A DNA stretch of 64,000 nucleotides, taken from NCBI RefSeq assembly GCF_036227565.1, contig NZ_CP109460.1:6634001-6698000 (forward strand), written 5' to 3'. Within the stretch, counting starts at the first letter, position 1. Every line of letters begins with the position of its first letter. Shown here piece by piece: positions 41,452 to 50,413 of this stretch. Source of the DNA: Streptomyces sp. NBC_01454. Its GTDB lineage: Bacteria; Actinomycetota; Actinomycetes; Streptomycetales; Streptomycetaceae. The notes beneath the pieces were generated by a model that was not told the DNA's origin, searched no databases, and saw only the letters and a list, made by a program, of their open reading frames with translations. A program made the position numbers and the translations under genes.

Positions 41452-43068
41452 ATGTCCGTGCCCCCCGCCGCCGCCTCCATCGTCTGCACCGGCCTCGACT
41501 TCGCCTGGCCCGACGGCACCCCCGTCCTGGAGGACTTCCCCCTGACCGTCGGCCCCGGCCGAACCGGCCTGATCGGCCTCAACGGGGCCGGAAAGTCCAC
41601 CCTGTTGAAGCTCATCGCGGGCGAGCTGACCCCGTCCGCCGGCGGCGTCAAGGTCGCCGGCGAGGTCGGCTACCTCCCGCAGCACGCCCCGCTCGACACC
41701 CATCTGCGGGTCGACGAGGTCCTCGGCATCGCCGGGGCCCGCGCCGCCCTGCACGCCATCGAGGGCGGCGACGCACGCGAGGAGCACTTCACCGCCCTCG
41801 GCGACGACTGGGACGTCGAGGAACGCGCCCGCGCCACCCTCGACCAGCTCGGGCTGCCCGGTCTCGACCTCGACCGCACCATCGGCGAGGTGTCCGGCGG
41901 CGAGTGCGTCCTGCTGCGGCTGGCGGCCCTGCTGCTGCGCCGGCCGGACGTGCTGCTGCTCGACGAACCCACCAACAACCTCGACCGGGCGGCCCGGGAG
42001 CGGCTGTACACCGCGGTCGACGGCTGGTCCAAGGTGCTCGTCGTGGTCAGCCACGACCGCGAACTCCTCCAGCTGGTCGACCGGATCGCCGACCTGCGCG
42101 ACGGAGAGGTCCACTGGTACGGCGGCAACTTCCAGGCCTACGAACAGGCCCTGGCCGTCGAACAGGAGGCGGCCGAACGGATGCTGCGCGTCGCCGAGGC
42201 CGACGTCCAGCGCCAGAAACGCGAACTTTCCGACGCCCAGGTCAAGTTGGCCCGCCGGGTCCGCTACGGCAACAAGATGTCCGCCGCCAAGCGCGAGCCG
42301 AAGATCGTCATGAACGAGCGCAAGAGGGCGGCCCAGGTCTCCGCCGGCAAGCACCGCACTTTGCACACCGAACGCCTGAAGGAGGCCAGGGAACGTCTCG
42401 ACGAGGCCGCCGAGGCCGTCCGGGACGACGACGAGATCCGTATCGACCTGCCGCACACCGCCGTACCCCCCGGCCGGACCGTGCTCCGCCTCGACGCCCT
42501 GCGAACCCGCTACGGCGCCCCCGCCGACCTGGAGGTCCGCGGCCCCGAACGGATCGCGCTCACCGGTCGCAACGGCTCCGGCAAGACCACCTTGCTGCGC
42601 ACCGTCGCCGGCGAGATCCCGCCGGCGTCCGGCACGGCCCGGGTCGACGTTCCCCACCGCTTCCTGCCGCAGCGCCTCGATGTCCTCGACGATGCGCTGA
42701 CCGTCGCCGAGAACGTCGCCTGCTTCGCCCCGGACGCCACCAACAACCACATCCGGGCCCGGCTTGCCCGCTTTCTGTTCAAGGGGTCCCGTGCCGACCA
42801 GCCGGCCGGCACGCTCTCCGGCGGCGAACGCTTCCGAGCCTCACTCGCCGCGCTGCTGCTCGCCGAACCGTCCCCGCAGCTGCTGCTGCTCGACGAGCCG
42901 ACCAACAACCTCGACATCGCCTCGGTCCGCCGGCTCGTCACGGCCCTGGAGTCCTACGAGGGCGCCCTGGTCGTCGTCAGCCACGACCCGGCGTTCCTGG
43001 GGGAGATCGGCATCACGCGATGGCTGACGCTGGAGGACGGTGAACTGACCGGCACCGTACCGCTGTAA
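41452..43068 (+). CDS. ABC-F ATPase, probable ribosome-protection antibiotic resistance
   Basis: A 538-residue soluble protein of two ATPase domains without membrane segments. Walker A motifs are GLNGAGKSTL and GRNGSGKTTL, ABC signatures SGGECVLLRL and LSGGERFRASL, and Walker B LLLDEPTNNLD in both halves. A basic linker of about 80 residues (about 240-330: RQKRELSDAQVKLARRVRYG) joins them; in ARE ABC-F proteins it enters the ribosome and displaces drugs such as macrolides and lincosamides. The start has AGGAGACCC upstream, 5 nt before ATG. Its leader and the palindrome over the promoter point to drug-responsive control. It is not clearly tied to a biosynthetic cluster here. Confidence 0.9.
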   Translation: MSVPPAAASIVCTGLDFAWPDGTPVLEDFPLTVGPGRTGLIGLNGAGKSTLLKLIAGELTPSAGGVKVAGEVGYLPQHAPLDTHLRVDEVLGIAGARAALHAIEGGDAREEHFTALGDDWDVEERARATLDQLGLPGLDLDRTIGEVSGGECVLLRLAALLLRRPDVLLLDEPTNNLDRAARERLYTAVDGWSKVLVVVSHDRELLQLVDRIADLRDGEVHWYGGNFQAYEQALAVEQEAAERMLRVAEADVQRQKRELSDAQVKLARRVRYGNKMSAAKREPKIVMNERKRAAQVSAGKHRTLHTERLKEARERLDEAAEAVRDDDEIRIDLPHTAVPPGRTVLRLDALRTRYGAPADLEVRGPERIALTGRNGSGKTTLLRTVAGEIPPASGTARVDVPHRFLPQRLDVLDDALTVAENVACFAPDATNNHIRARLARFLFKGSRADQPAGTLSGGERFRASLAALLLAEPSPQLLLLDEPTNNLDIASVRRLVTALESYEGALVVVSHDPAFLGEIGITRWLTLEDGELTGTVPL

Positions 43069-43078
43069 GCCCTCGGAC

Positions 43079-43116
43079 GGTGCGGGGGGCGGCGGGTGTC
43101 CCGCCCCCCCCGCACC
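43079..43116. terminator. Stem-loop after the ABC-F gene
   Basis: A 17-bp stem with one bulged C and a 3-nt loop (43079-43096 / 43100-43116), 11 bp after the ABC-F stop and before the convergent NUDIX gene. Confidence 0.75.
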
Positions 43117-43135
43117 GATCCATCCACCACGGCGC

Positions 43136-43603
43136 TCAGCCCTGCCGGCGACCGGGCCACCGTTCCCGGGCAGCCGTGCCGACCAGCTCCAGAGTCGCCC
43201 CGCACTGCGAATGCAGCGGCACCGGCAGGGCGTCGGGAGTGAACCAGGCGAGCGCATCGAACTTGTGCGGTTCGCCGATCGTCACCTCGTCCGGCTCCAC
43301 CCGTACGGCGAAGACCACCGCGACCCAGTGCGAGTCGACCGGATCACCGCGCAGCACATTGCGCACCCCGAGCTGCTCGATGCCGAGCGGCCGCACGCCG
43401 TACTCCTCGTGCACCTCCCGCGCCACGGCCGTCTCGAAGGACTCACCGAACTCCAGCGCCCCCGCGCCGCAGTCCCAGGTCCCCGGCTCGTCCCGGGCCC
43501 CCACACCGCGCCGGGCCAGCAACACCCGCCCACCGCCGTCATGGCACACGAAGACACAGGACACCTTGGGCCCCTCAAATCCCGTGCTTCCCACCGCAAC
43601 CAC
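43136..43603 (-). CDS. NUDIX hydrolase
   Basis: A 155-residue NUDIX protein. The box is complete: GALEFGESFETAVAREVHEEYG (about residues 48-69: Gly, Glu, then REVHEEYG). The protein is short and single-domain, of the ADP-ribose/nucleotide pyrophosphatase type. It converges on the ABC-F gene. A homopyrimidine tract lies directly upstream, so on the coding strand the region before its start is purine-only. No substrate can be assigned. Confidence 0.9.
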   Translation of the reverse strand: MVAVGSTGFEGPKVSCVFVCHDGGGRVLLARRGVGARDEPGTWDCGAGALEFGESFETAVAREVHEEYGVRPLGIEQLGVRNVLRGDPVDSHWVAVVFAVRVEPDEVTIGEPHKFDALAWFTPDALPVPLHSQCGATLELVGTAARERWPGRRQG

Positions 43604-43613
43604 GCCTCCTCTC

Positions 43614-43649
43614 CTCCCTCTCCTCCCTCTCCTCCCCCATCTCTCTCCC
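43614..43649. repeat. Homopyrimidine tract with 9-bp repeat
   Basis: From 43614 the plus strand carries only C and T (CCTCCTCTCCTCCCTCT repeated at 9-bp steps) for over 30 bases, broken once by an A near 43640. It lies between the NUDIX and HAD genes. Confidence 0.8.
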
Positions 43650-43659
43650 CGCTCCCGTC

Positions 43660-44334
43660 TCAGAAGTGCCGCAGCAGCTCACCGAACGCCGACAGCCGCA
43701 GCACCTTCTTGTCGGCCGGATCGAGGTCGCCGTGCTCCAGCACCCAGGTGTGCTGGTGGGGGATGAACACCGCATTGAGGCCGGCGGAACGGGCCGGCAG
43801 GATGTCCGACTTCGGGGAGTTCCCGATCATCCAGGTGGCGGCCGGCACCAGATCGTAGGCGCGGATCAGCTCCTCGTAGGTCGCGGTGTTCTTCTCGGCC
43901 ACGATGTGCACGCCCCGGAAGTGCCCGGTCAGCCCGGACACCGTCACCTTCCGCTGCTGCTCCTCGGTGTCGCCCTTGGTCAGCAGCAGCAGCTCATGCC
44001 GCCGGGCCAGCTCGGACAGGGTCTCGGCCACCCCGGGCATCAGCTCCACCCGGTCCCCGGCGAAGGCCGCCGCCCAGCCGGAGATCCGCGCCGACTCCGC
44101 AGCCGTCGCGGCCCGCCCCCGCAGCTCCGCCACACACTGCCCGAGGCTGTGCAGGAAGACCTTGCTGCCGTAGCCGAGGGTCACCGCGTTCGCCGCCTCG
44201 ATCCCGTCGAGCACGGCCCGCACCCCGGCCGGGTCGAGTCCGGGAGCGGACATCCACTCCAGGAACTCGTCGATGACCCGCTCATAGATCACGTTGTTCT
44301 CCCACAACGTGTCATCCGCATCGAAGATCAGCAT
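43660..44334 (-). CDS. HAD-family hydrolase
   Basis: A 224-residue haloacid-dehalogenase-type phosphatase. Motif I is LIFDADDTLWENN with both catalytic Asp residues, motif II is LLLLTKGDTEEQ, and motif III/IV WMIGNSPKSDILPA. ATG 44334 (MLIFDADD) places motif I at the expected position; the frame continues to 44469 without support. It lies 56 bp upstream of the NUDIX gene, same strand, and could be cotranscribed with it. The physiological substrate is unknown. Confidence 0.92.
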   Translation of the reverse strand: MLIFDADDTLWENNVIYERVIDEFLEWMSAPGLDPAGVRAVLDGIEAANAVTLGYGSKVFLHSLGQCVAELRGRAATAAESARISGWAAAFAGDRVELMPGVAETLSELARRHELLLLTKGDTEEQQRKVTVSGLTGHFRGVHIVAEKNTATYEELIRAYDLVPAATWMIGNSPKSDILPARSAGLNAVFIPHQHTWVLEHGDLDPADKKVLRLSAFGELLRHF

Positions 44335-44506
44335 CCGCAGCCAGCCCTTTCCCCATGTCACCGACCCGCGCACCCTACGCACGCACCCGGCCCGCCCGCA
44401 CCGGATATTCGCTGCGAGCGGGGCGAACGGGCCCGGCCCCGGCCCCCGGCTCGCCCCCCGGACGCACACCCACCGGACCGGACCGGGCAGCGCCCCCGCC
44501 CAGACC

Positions 44507-45487
44507 TCACGACCGCGGCAACGCGCCGTCGTCCCCCTCCGCCCACTCCGCCCACTCCGCCAGCCGCAGCCCGCTCTCGAACCGCCGCGCCCGCCCGTCG
44601 ACCGGATCGGTGAACTCCAGCACCCTGGCGAGCAGTTGCAGCGGCGCGGAGAAATCGTCCGGGGCCGGATCCCGGACCACCGGATAGACCGGATCGTGGA
44701 GGATCGGCAGCCCGAGACCGTTCATGTGCACCCGCAGCTGATGTGTACGGCCGGTGGTGGGCAGCAGCCGGTACCGCCCGAGCCCGCCGCGCCGCTCGAT
44801 CAGCTCGATCCGGCTCTCCGCGTTGGCCGCACCGGCCTCCTCGCGCGCGGCGATCACCCCGCGCTCCTTCACGATCCGGCTGTGCACGGTCACCGGCAGC
44901 GCCACCCGCCCGTCGTACGGCGCCACCGCCTCGTACTCCTTGCGCACCCGCCGCCCGCTGAACAGACTCTGATACGCGCCCCGGTCCTCGGGCCGTACGA
45001 CGAACAGCGCCAGCCCCGCCGTCAGCCGGTCGAGCCGGTGCGCGGGCTGCAGCGCGGGCAGCCCGAGCTCACGGCGCAGCCGGGCCAGCGCCGTCTCGGT
45101 GATGTGCCGCCCGCGCGGCGTCGTGGCCAGAAAGTGCGGTTTGTCGGCGATCACGATCCGGTCGTCCCGGTGGACGATCCCCACCTCGAACGGAACCGGC
45201 ACCTCCGGCGCGAAGTCCCGGTGGAACCAGACATGGCGTCCCGGCACATACGGCTCGTCGCCACTGAGCACCCCGTCCACCCCGACGAACCGCCCCGCCG
45301 CCAGCATCGCGTCCACCCGCCCGGCCCCGATCGCCCCCTCGAACCGGTCGACGAGATGTTCCCGGACGGTGCCCCACAACCCCTCCGGATCGGCGGGCAG
45401 CCGCACCCGTACGGGATCGATGCCGTCGCGCTGGGGGAGCGGGGCAGGGGGAAGGGGGGATCTGCGTCTCACCTGGCAAGGGAACAC
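44507..45487 (-). CDS. RluA-family RNA pseudouridine synthase
   Basis: A 326-residue pseudouridine synthase. The catalytic Asp motif is AHRLDRLTAGLALFVV and the downstream family pieces are KEYEAV and GRTHQLRVHMNGLGLPILHD. The N-terminus is rich in Arg and Pro. GTG 45487 is a permissive start; GTG 45472 is possible, and neither has a clear Shine-Dalgarno sequence. It modifies uridine in rRNA or tRNA; the exact target site cannot be read. It lies 172 bp upstream of the HAD gene. Confidence 0.9.
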   Translation of the reverse strand: MFPCQVRRRSPLPPAPLPQRDGIDPVRVRLPADPEGLWGTVREHLVDRFEGAIGAGRVDAMLAAGRFVGVDGVLSGDEPYVPGRHVWFHRDFAPEVPVPFEVGIVHRDDRIVIADKPHFLATTPRGRHITETALARLRRELGLPALQPAHRLDRLTAGLALFVVRPEDRGAYQSLFSGRRVRKEYEAVAPYDGRVALPVTVHSRIVKERGVIAAREEAGAANAESRIELIERRGGLGRYRLLPTTGRTHQLRVHMNGLGLPILHDPVYPVVRDPAPDDFSAPLQLLARVLEFTDPVDGRARRFESGLRLAEWAEWAEGDDGALPRS

Positions 45488-45601
45488 CGAGAGGGCTGCC
45501 GGCTCAAGTCGCGGCCGGCGGCGCGGGCCGGCGGGGGAGGGGCGAACGACCGACGCCCCCGCGGCCCGGCCCGCTCCGGCCTCGATTCAGCGCAGCCGTC
45601 C

Positions 45602-47035
45602 TCACCGCAGCCGTCCTCCCCGCCGCGGCAGCAGCGCCGCCGCACCCACCGCCACGGCCACCAGCAGGGCGGCGGCGAGCAACAGGCTCTCCCGCATACC
45701 CGCCGTGAAGTTCCCCGCGAGGAGCGCGCCGAAGACGGCGATGCTGAGCGCTCCGCCCGTCTGGCGGGCGGTGTTGAGCAGCGCCGCCGCCGTGCCGGCC
45801 CGCTCGGCGGCGAGGCTGTCGAGCATCAGGGAGGTCAGCGCCGGCATGGCGAGGGAGCCTCCGACGCCCAGCGGGACCATCAGCAGGGCGACCGCCCACG
45901 CGGGCGTGCCGGTGCCGACGGCGAGCAGCTCGCCGCAGCCCAGCGCGCAGGTCAGCAGGCCCGGGACGACCACCGCCCGCGGGCCGAAGCGGGAGACCGC
46001 CCGCGGCGAGAGGTAGTTGAAGTACGCGGTGACCGCCGCCATCGGCACGAACATCAGCCCCGCCGACAGCGCCGACTGCCCCCGCTGCTCCTGGAAGAAG
46101 AGACCCAGCACGAACACCCCGCCGTAGAAAGCGGTGTTGAGGGCGAAGCCGGCGAGGACCGGCACGACGACGCCGCGCTGCCGGAACAGCTCCAGCGGCA
46201 GCATCGGCGCACGCCGCCGTGCCTCCACGGCCACGAAACCGGCCCCGGACACCACCGCGACCCCGGCGGCGACGGCCACGGTGCCGGTGAGCCCGCTGTG
46301 CCCGCCCTCGATCACGGCGAAGGTCAGTGCGGCCAGCGCGAGGACCGCCGTCAGCTGCCCCGGCAGGTCGAACGCGGCACGGTGGCGCGGGGAGCGCGCC
46401 GCCCGCAGCAGGATCAAGAACGCGGCGATCCCGGCCGGTGCGTTGAGGCAGAACACGGCGCGCCAGGTCCACACCGTCGTGAGCAGCCCGCCCAGAACGG
46501 GCCCCGCAGCGATGGCCACCGCGCCGCCGACGGTCCACAGCGCGATGCCCCGCGCCCGGGCCCCCGGCTCGGGGAACGCCTGCCGGATCAGCGCCAGCGA
46601 GGCAGGCACCATCACCGCCGCCGCGCTCCCCTGCACCACCCGTGCCGCCGTCAGCGCCCCGAGCGTGGGCGCCGCCCCGCAGGCCAGCGAGGCGAGGGTG
46701 AAGACGCCGAGCCCCCAGCCGTACGCGCGCCGCGCGCCGACCGCGTCCGAGAGCGCACCGGCGGAGAGCATCAGTGCCGCGAACATCAGCGTGTAGCTGT
46801 CAGCGACCCACTGGAGCCCCGCCAGCGAGCCGCCGAATGCGTGCCCGACGGCGGGCAGCGCGACATTGACGCCGGAGACATCGATCGTGATCACGAAGAA
46901 GCCGAGGACGGCGGCGGTCAACGCCGCGCCGGCGGATCCCGGCCGCTCCGCCGCACCCAGGGTCTCCGCTCTCCCGCCCCGGGCGCCGGCCCCCGCTTCC
47001 CGTTCCGCGTCCGCCACGGATCGCGTCACACCCAT
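45602..47035 (-). CDS. DHA2-family MFS efflux transporter
   Basis: A 477-residue drug-export permease with fourteen hydrophobic segments. Motif C-like GLLTTVWTWRAVFCLNAPAG and the N-terminal FFVITIDVSGVNVALPAVG are characteristic of the EmrB/QacA group. ATG 47035 has GAGGGGCAGAGG upstream; the frame on to 47296 overlaps the divergent regulator and is rejected. It is divergent from an XRE-type regulator 160 bp away, which probably controls it. Confidence 0.93.
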   Translation of the reverse strand: MGVTRSVADAEREAGAGARGGRAETLGAAERPGSAGAALTAAVLGFFVITIDVSGVNVALPAVGHAFGGSLAGLQWVADSYTLMFAALMLSAGALSDAVGARRAYGWGLGVFTLASLACGAAPTLGALTAARVVQGSAAAVMVPASLALIRQAFPEPGARARGIALWTVGGAVAIAAGPVLGGLLTTVWTWRAVFCLNAPAGIAAFLILLRAARSPRHRAAFDLPGQLTAVLALAALTFAVIEGGHSGLTGTVAVAAGVAVVSGAGFVAVEARRRAPMLPLELFRQRGVVVPVLAGFALNTAFYGGVFVLGLFFQEQRGQSALSAGLMFVPMAAVTAYFNYLSPRAVSRFGPRAVVVPGLLTCALGCGELLAVGTGTPAWAVALLMVPLGVGGSLAMPALTSLMLDSLAAERAGTAAALLNTARQTGGALSIAVFGALLAGNFTAGMRESLLLAAALLVAVAVGAAALLPRRGGRLR

Positions 47036-47195
47036 CGTCCTCTGCCCCTCCCTGCCCCGTCCCCACCGGATGCGGCTACGGAAGGCAGCCTGCTCGGCGT
47101 GCGCGATCTCCGGTAGACCGAGCCGTACGGGGGAGCGGCGTTCCTGGCCCTGACACGGCCCCCCTGGACGCGTCACCCTTTGCGACACTTGGCGG

Positions 47196-48068
47196 ATGAG
47201 CGAAGGCACGGAACTGGGCCGCTTCCTCCGCGCCCGCCGCGGGCAGATCCGCCCGCGGGACGTGGGCCTGCCCGCCGGCACGGGCATCCGCCGCACTCCG
47301 GGGCTGCGCCGCGAGGAGCTGGCGACGCTCGCCGGGGTCAGCGTCGACTACTACACGCGGCTGGAGCGCGGCCGCGAGACCCGGCCCTCGCCCGCCGTCG
47401 TCGCCGCGCTCGGCGAGGTGCTCCAGCTCTCCCCCGACGCGCTGCGGCGGCTGCACGAGCTGGTGGCGCTCGCCGCGGGCCAGGCACCGGCGCCGTCCCC
47501 GGGTCCGGCGCGCGCGGTGCGGGAGTCGGTGCGCACCCTGCTGGAGACGCTGCGCCCCTCACCGGCGTACGTCGTCAGCCGCGCCAATGACCTGCTGGCC
47601 GCCAATCGGCCCGGCCTGCGGCTCCACCCCGGCATCACGGACTGGCCGCCGGAGCGCCGCAACCTCACCCGCTACATGTTCCTGCACCCCATGGGCCGCG
47701 GCCTGTACCGCGACTGGGAGGCGATGGCGGCGCACAGCGCGGCCCACCTGCGGGCGATCGCCGGCGCCGACCCGGACATGCCGGAGCTGGCCCAGCTGGT
47801 CGGCGAACTCGTGCTGAAGAGCCCGGAGTTCGCCCGACTGTGGGAGCGGTACGACGTACGGGCGCGCGGCGGCGGCCGGAAGCACTTCCAGCACCCGGAG
47901 GTGGGCTCGATGTGCCTCAGCTTCGAGGTGATGGAGATCTTCCGCACGAACGGCCAGCGCCTGGTCAGCTACCAGGCTCCGCCCGGCACCCCCGACCACG
48001 ACGCGATGCTGCTGCTCGACATGGCCAGCCCCAGGGAGGCGGCGCCCGCCGAGGGGGCCGAGCGGTAG
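47196..48068 (+). CDS. XRE-family regulator with MmyB-like ligand domain
   Basis: A 290-residue regulator. The helix-turn-helix is near residues 32-80 (GLRREELATLAGVSVDYYTR, LERGRE). The C-terminal MmyB-like domain (LLETLRPSPAYVVSRANDLL, RNLTRYMFLHP) resembles a PAS-like fold known to bind fatty acids in this family. It is divergent from a DHA2 efflux pump and followed by a 46-bp perfect palindrome. A local pump regulator is the best inference. Confidence 0.92.
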   Translation: MSEGTELGRFLRARRGQIRPRDVGLPAGTGIRRTPGLRREELATLAGVSVDYYTRLERGRETRPSPAVVAALGEVLQLSPDALRRLHELVALAAGQAPAPSPGPARAVRESVRTLLETLRPSPAYVVSRANDLLAANRPGLRLHPGITDWPPERRNLTRYMFLHPMGRGLYRDWEAMAAHSAAHLRAIAGADPDMPELAQLVGELVLKSPEFARLWERYDVRARGGGRKHFQHPEVGSMCLSFEVMEIFRTNGQRLVSYQAPPGTPDHDAMLLLDMASPREAAPAEGAER

Positions 48069-48086
48069 CCGCCCGGACGTGCGGAA

Positions 48087-48132
48087 ACAGTTCAGCGGGC
48101 GGTGACCGTACGGTCACCGCCCGCTGAACTGT
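48087..48132. terminator. 46-bp perfect palindrome after the XRE gene
   Basis: Bases 48087-48109 and 48110-48132 are exact reverse complements with no loop spacer. It lies 19 bp after the XRE stop and 12 bp from the 3' end of the convergent tRNA gene, so it can terminate both. Confidence 0.85.
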
Positions 48133-48143
48133 GTGCTTCGCTG

Positions 48144-48228
48144 TGTCCGAGGGGGGACTTGAACCCCCACGCCCGATAAAGGGCACTAGCACCTCAAGCT
48201 AGCGCGTCTGCCATTCCGCCACCCGGAC
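48144..48228 (-). tRNA. tRNA-Leu (anticodon GAG)
   Basis: The minus strand from 48228 to 48144 gives an 85-nt class II tRNA. The acceptor stem is GTCCGGG with CTCGGAC plus discriminator A (one G-T pair). The anticodon stem CTAGC/GCTAG holds the loop TTGAGGT, giving anticodon GAG for CUC/CUU. There is a long variable arm, and the T-arm is GGGGGTTCAAGTCCCCC. CCA is not encoded. No integrase or att repeat is adjacent. Confidence 0.95.
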
Positions 48229-48459
48229 AAGGTGTCTGCCGGTGCGGCCTGGGCCGTTCCGACGTGGAAAACAATAGCAAACCTTCGCGGGTGGTCGATC
48301 ACCCGCACCAGGCGCCCCATGCGCGGCTGTGACCAGGGCATGTCGGGAGTATGGCGCCCTTGGGCACAGGCGGTGGCGGGTGGAGGATGGCGGTGGACCC
48401 CGCCGCGGGCCGTGCTCCCCGGGGGCGCGAGACGCGGCCGTGAACCCAGAGGAGGCAGT

Positions 48460-48540
48460 GTGAGCGAGCACCGCGAGCGAACCGTGGAAAGGTGCGAGCC
48501 CCGCGCATGCAAGGCCGAGCGAAGCGAGGTTGCGGCATGA
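48460..48540 (+). CDS. 26-codon ORF coupled to the M20 peptidase gene
   Basis: GTG 48460 follows AGAGGAGGCAGT, a near-perfect Shine-Dalgarno sequence at good spacing. The reading frame encodes 26 charged residues (begins VSEHRERTVERCEPRACKAE) and ends TGA 48538-48540, overlapping the M20 ATG as ATGA. Two cysteines lie at positions 12 and 17. It could be a small protein or a translated leader that controls entry to the peptidase gene. GAGCGA-type repeats of this kind occur in other Streptomyces gene starts, so it may also be a spread sequence. Confidence 0.5.
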   Translation: MSEHRERTVERCEPRACKAERSEVAA

Positions 48541-49862
48541 GCGAGTCGCAGTCGGGCCGTACGGTCACCGGCGAGGACGAGGTCGTCGACCTGTGCCGGG
48601 ACCTGATCAGGATCGACACCAGCAACTACGGCGACCACTCGGGCCCGGGGGAGCGGGCCGCCGCCGAGTACGTCGCGGAGAAGCTCGCCGAGGTCGGCCT
48701 GGAGCCGCAGATCTTCGAGTCCCACAAGGGCCGTGCCTCGACCGTCGCCCGTATCGAGGGCGAGGACCGCTCGCGGCCCGCGCTGCTCATCCACGGGCAC
48801 ACCGACGTCGTGCCGGCCAACGCCGAGGACTGGACCCACCACCCCTTCTCCGGCGAGATCGCCGACGGGTGCGTCTGGGGCCGCGGCGCGGTCGACATGA
48901 AGGACATGGACGCGATGACGCTGGCCGTCGTCCGTGACCGGCTGCGCACCGGGCGCAAGCCCCCGCGCGACATCGTGCTGGCGTTCCTCGCCGACGAGGA
49001 GGCGGGCGGCACCTACGGCGCGCGCTATCTCGTCGATCACCACCCGCACCTCTTCGAGGGCGTCACGGAGGCGATCAGCGAGGTCGGCGGCTTCTCCTTC
49101 ACCGTCAACGAGAAGGTGCGGCTCTACCTCATCGAGACGGCCCAGAAGGGCATGCACTGGATGAAGCTGACCGTGGACGGCAACGCCGGCCACGGATCGA
49201 TGATCCACAAGGACAACGCCATCACCGAACTGTCCGAGGCGGTCGGCCGGTTGGGCCGCCACGAGTTCCCGGTGCGGGTGACCAAAACGCTGCGGTCCTT
49301 CCTCGACCAGCTCGGGGACGCGCTGGGCACCGAGCTCGACCCCGAGAACATGGACGCCACGCTGGCCAAGCTCGGCGGGATCGCCAAGCTGATCGGCGCC
49401 TCGCTCAAGAACACCGCCAACCCGACCCAGCTGGGCGCCGGCTACAAGGTCAACGTCATCCCGGGCCAGGCCACCGCGCACGTCGACGGCCGGTTCCTGC
49501 CGGGCCATGAGGAGGAGTTCCTGGCCGACCTGGACCGGATCCTGGGCCCGCGGGTCAAGCGTGAGGACGTGCACGCCGACAAGGCGCTGGAGACCACCTT
49601 CGACGGCGCGCTGGTCGACGCGATGCAGTCGGCGCTGCAGGCCGAGGACCCGATCGCCCGGGCCGTGCCGTACATGCTCTCCGCCGGTACGGACGCCAAG
49701 TCCTTCGACGATCTCGGGATCCGCGGATTCGGTTTCGCCCCGCTGAAACTTCCGCCGGAGCTGGACTTCGCAGGAATGTTCCACGGGGTGGACGAGCGGG
49801 TGCCGGTGGACGGACTGAAGTTCGGGGTGAGGGTGCTCGATCGGTTCATCGACCAGAGCTGA
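48537..49862 (+). CDS. M20-family metallopeptidase
   Basis: A 441-residue zinc amidohydrolase. Metal ligands are seen in LLIHGHTDVVPA (His, Asp), VDMKDMD and FLADEEAGG with the catalytic Glu, and a late His in DFAGMFHGVDE. A dimerisation insert lies around residues 190-310. ATG 48537 has GAGGTTG upstream; the longer frame to 48492 is rejected. It overlaps a 26-codon ORF. It belongs to the dipeptidase/ArgE-like group, with an unknown amide substrate. Confidence 0.93.
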   Translation: MSESQSGRTVTGEDEVVDLCRDLIRIDTSNYGDHSGPGERAAAEYVAEKLAEVGLEPQIFESHKGRASTVARIEGEDRSRPALLIHGHTDVVPANAEDWTHHPFSGEIADGCVWGRGAVDMKDMDAMTLAVVRDRLRTGRKPPRDIVLAFLADEEAGGTYGARYLVDHHPHLFEGVTEAISEVGGFSFTVNEKVRLYLIETAQKGMHWMKLTVDGNAGHGSMIHKDNAITELSEAVGRLGRHEFPVRVTKTLRSFLDQLGDALGTELDPENMDATLAKLGGIAKLIGASLKNTANPTQLGAGYKVNVIPGQATAHVDGRFLPGHEEEFLADLDRILGPRVKREDVHADKALETTFDGALVDAMQSALQAEDPIARAVPYMLSAGTDAKSFDDLGIRGFGFAPLKLPPELDFAGMFHGVDERVPVDGLKFGVRVLDRFIDQS

Positions 49863-50004
49863 ATTCGGCCCGAATTTCCTGCCTTTACGCCGAGTTCGCT
49901 GAAACGAGTGAACACCCCGATGTGTTCGTAGCTTCAACGGTCTTTTCTTCGTTGCAGTGAGTGCGGTCCGCGGCTGGGATCGTACTTGCCTACAAGGAGG
50001 AATA

Positions 50005-50238
50005 ATGATCAAGAAGGTCGCCGCTGCTGCGGCACTGGCCGGTGGTGTCGTACTCGCCGGTGCGGGTCTGGCCGTTGCGGACTCGGGTGCCCAGGGTGCG
50101 TCACTGAACTCCCCCGGTGTGGTGTCCGGCAACACGGTCCAGGTACCGGTGCACGTTCCGGTGAACGCCTGCGGCAACACGGTCTCCGTGGTCGGCCTGA
50201 TGAACCCCTCCTTCGGCGAGAACTGCGTCAACAAGTGA
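50005..50238 (+). CDS. chpH: Short chaplin (ChpH-type)
   Basis: A 77-residue exported protein: signal peptide of about 27 residues ending in AVAD, then one chaplin domain (PGVVSGNTVQVPVHVPVNAC, GNTVSVVGLMNPSFGENC) with the conserved Cys pair. Chaplins self-assemble into amyloid-like films that make aerial hyphae and spores hydrophobic. AAGGAGGAATA before ATG 50005 fixes the start. Upstream, GAACAC-N6-GTGTTC at 49910-49927 is a possible regulator site. It sits just before a long chaplin, the same arrangement as chpH-chpC in Streptomyces coelicolor. Confidence 0.94.
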   Translation: MIKKVAAAAALAGGVVLAGAGLAVADSGAQGASLNSPGVVSGNTVQVPVHVPVNACGNTVSVVGLMNPSFGENCVNK

Positions 50239-50340
50239 CTTTCCGACGTCCTTTGGCGTTGTACTTGCACCCGTAAGGGTCCGACTCGGTCCAGCTGCGG
50301 AAGGCGAATTCTGCATTCCGGAGCCGCTGAGGATATTTAG

Positions 50341-50380
50341 GCGGACGGGTGGATTTTCTCGAGGATCGTCACCCGTCCGC
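50341..50380 (+). terminator. Hairpin between the two chaplin genes
   Basis: An 11-bp perfect stem GCGGACGGGTG (50341-50351) / CACCCGTCCGC (50370-50380) with an 18-nt loop, ending 33 bp before the long chaplin start. It could attenuate transcription from chpH into chpC. Confidence 0.65.
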
Positions 50381-50413
50381 ATTCCTGTAAGGCACTAGGC
50401 AGGGGAACTACCT

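Noticed and set aside
44294..47116. 940-codon plus-strand frame across HAD, pseudouridine synthase and MFS genes
   Set aside because: It spans three real minus-strand genes, and its translation is Arg/His/Gln/Pro-rich without domains.
48144..48228. tRNA-Leu as an integration site
   Set aside because: No integrase gene and no repeated tRNA 3' end was seen on either side.
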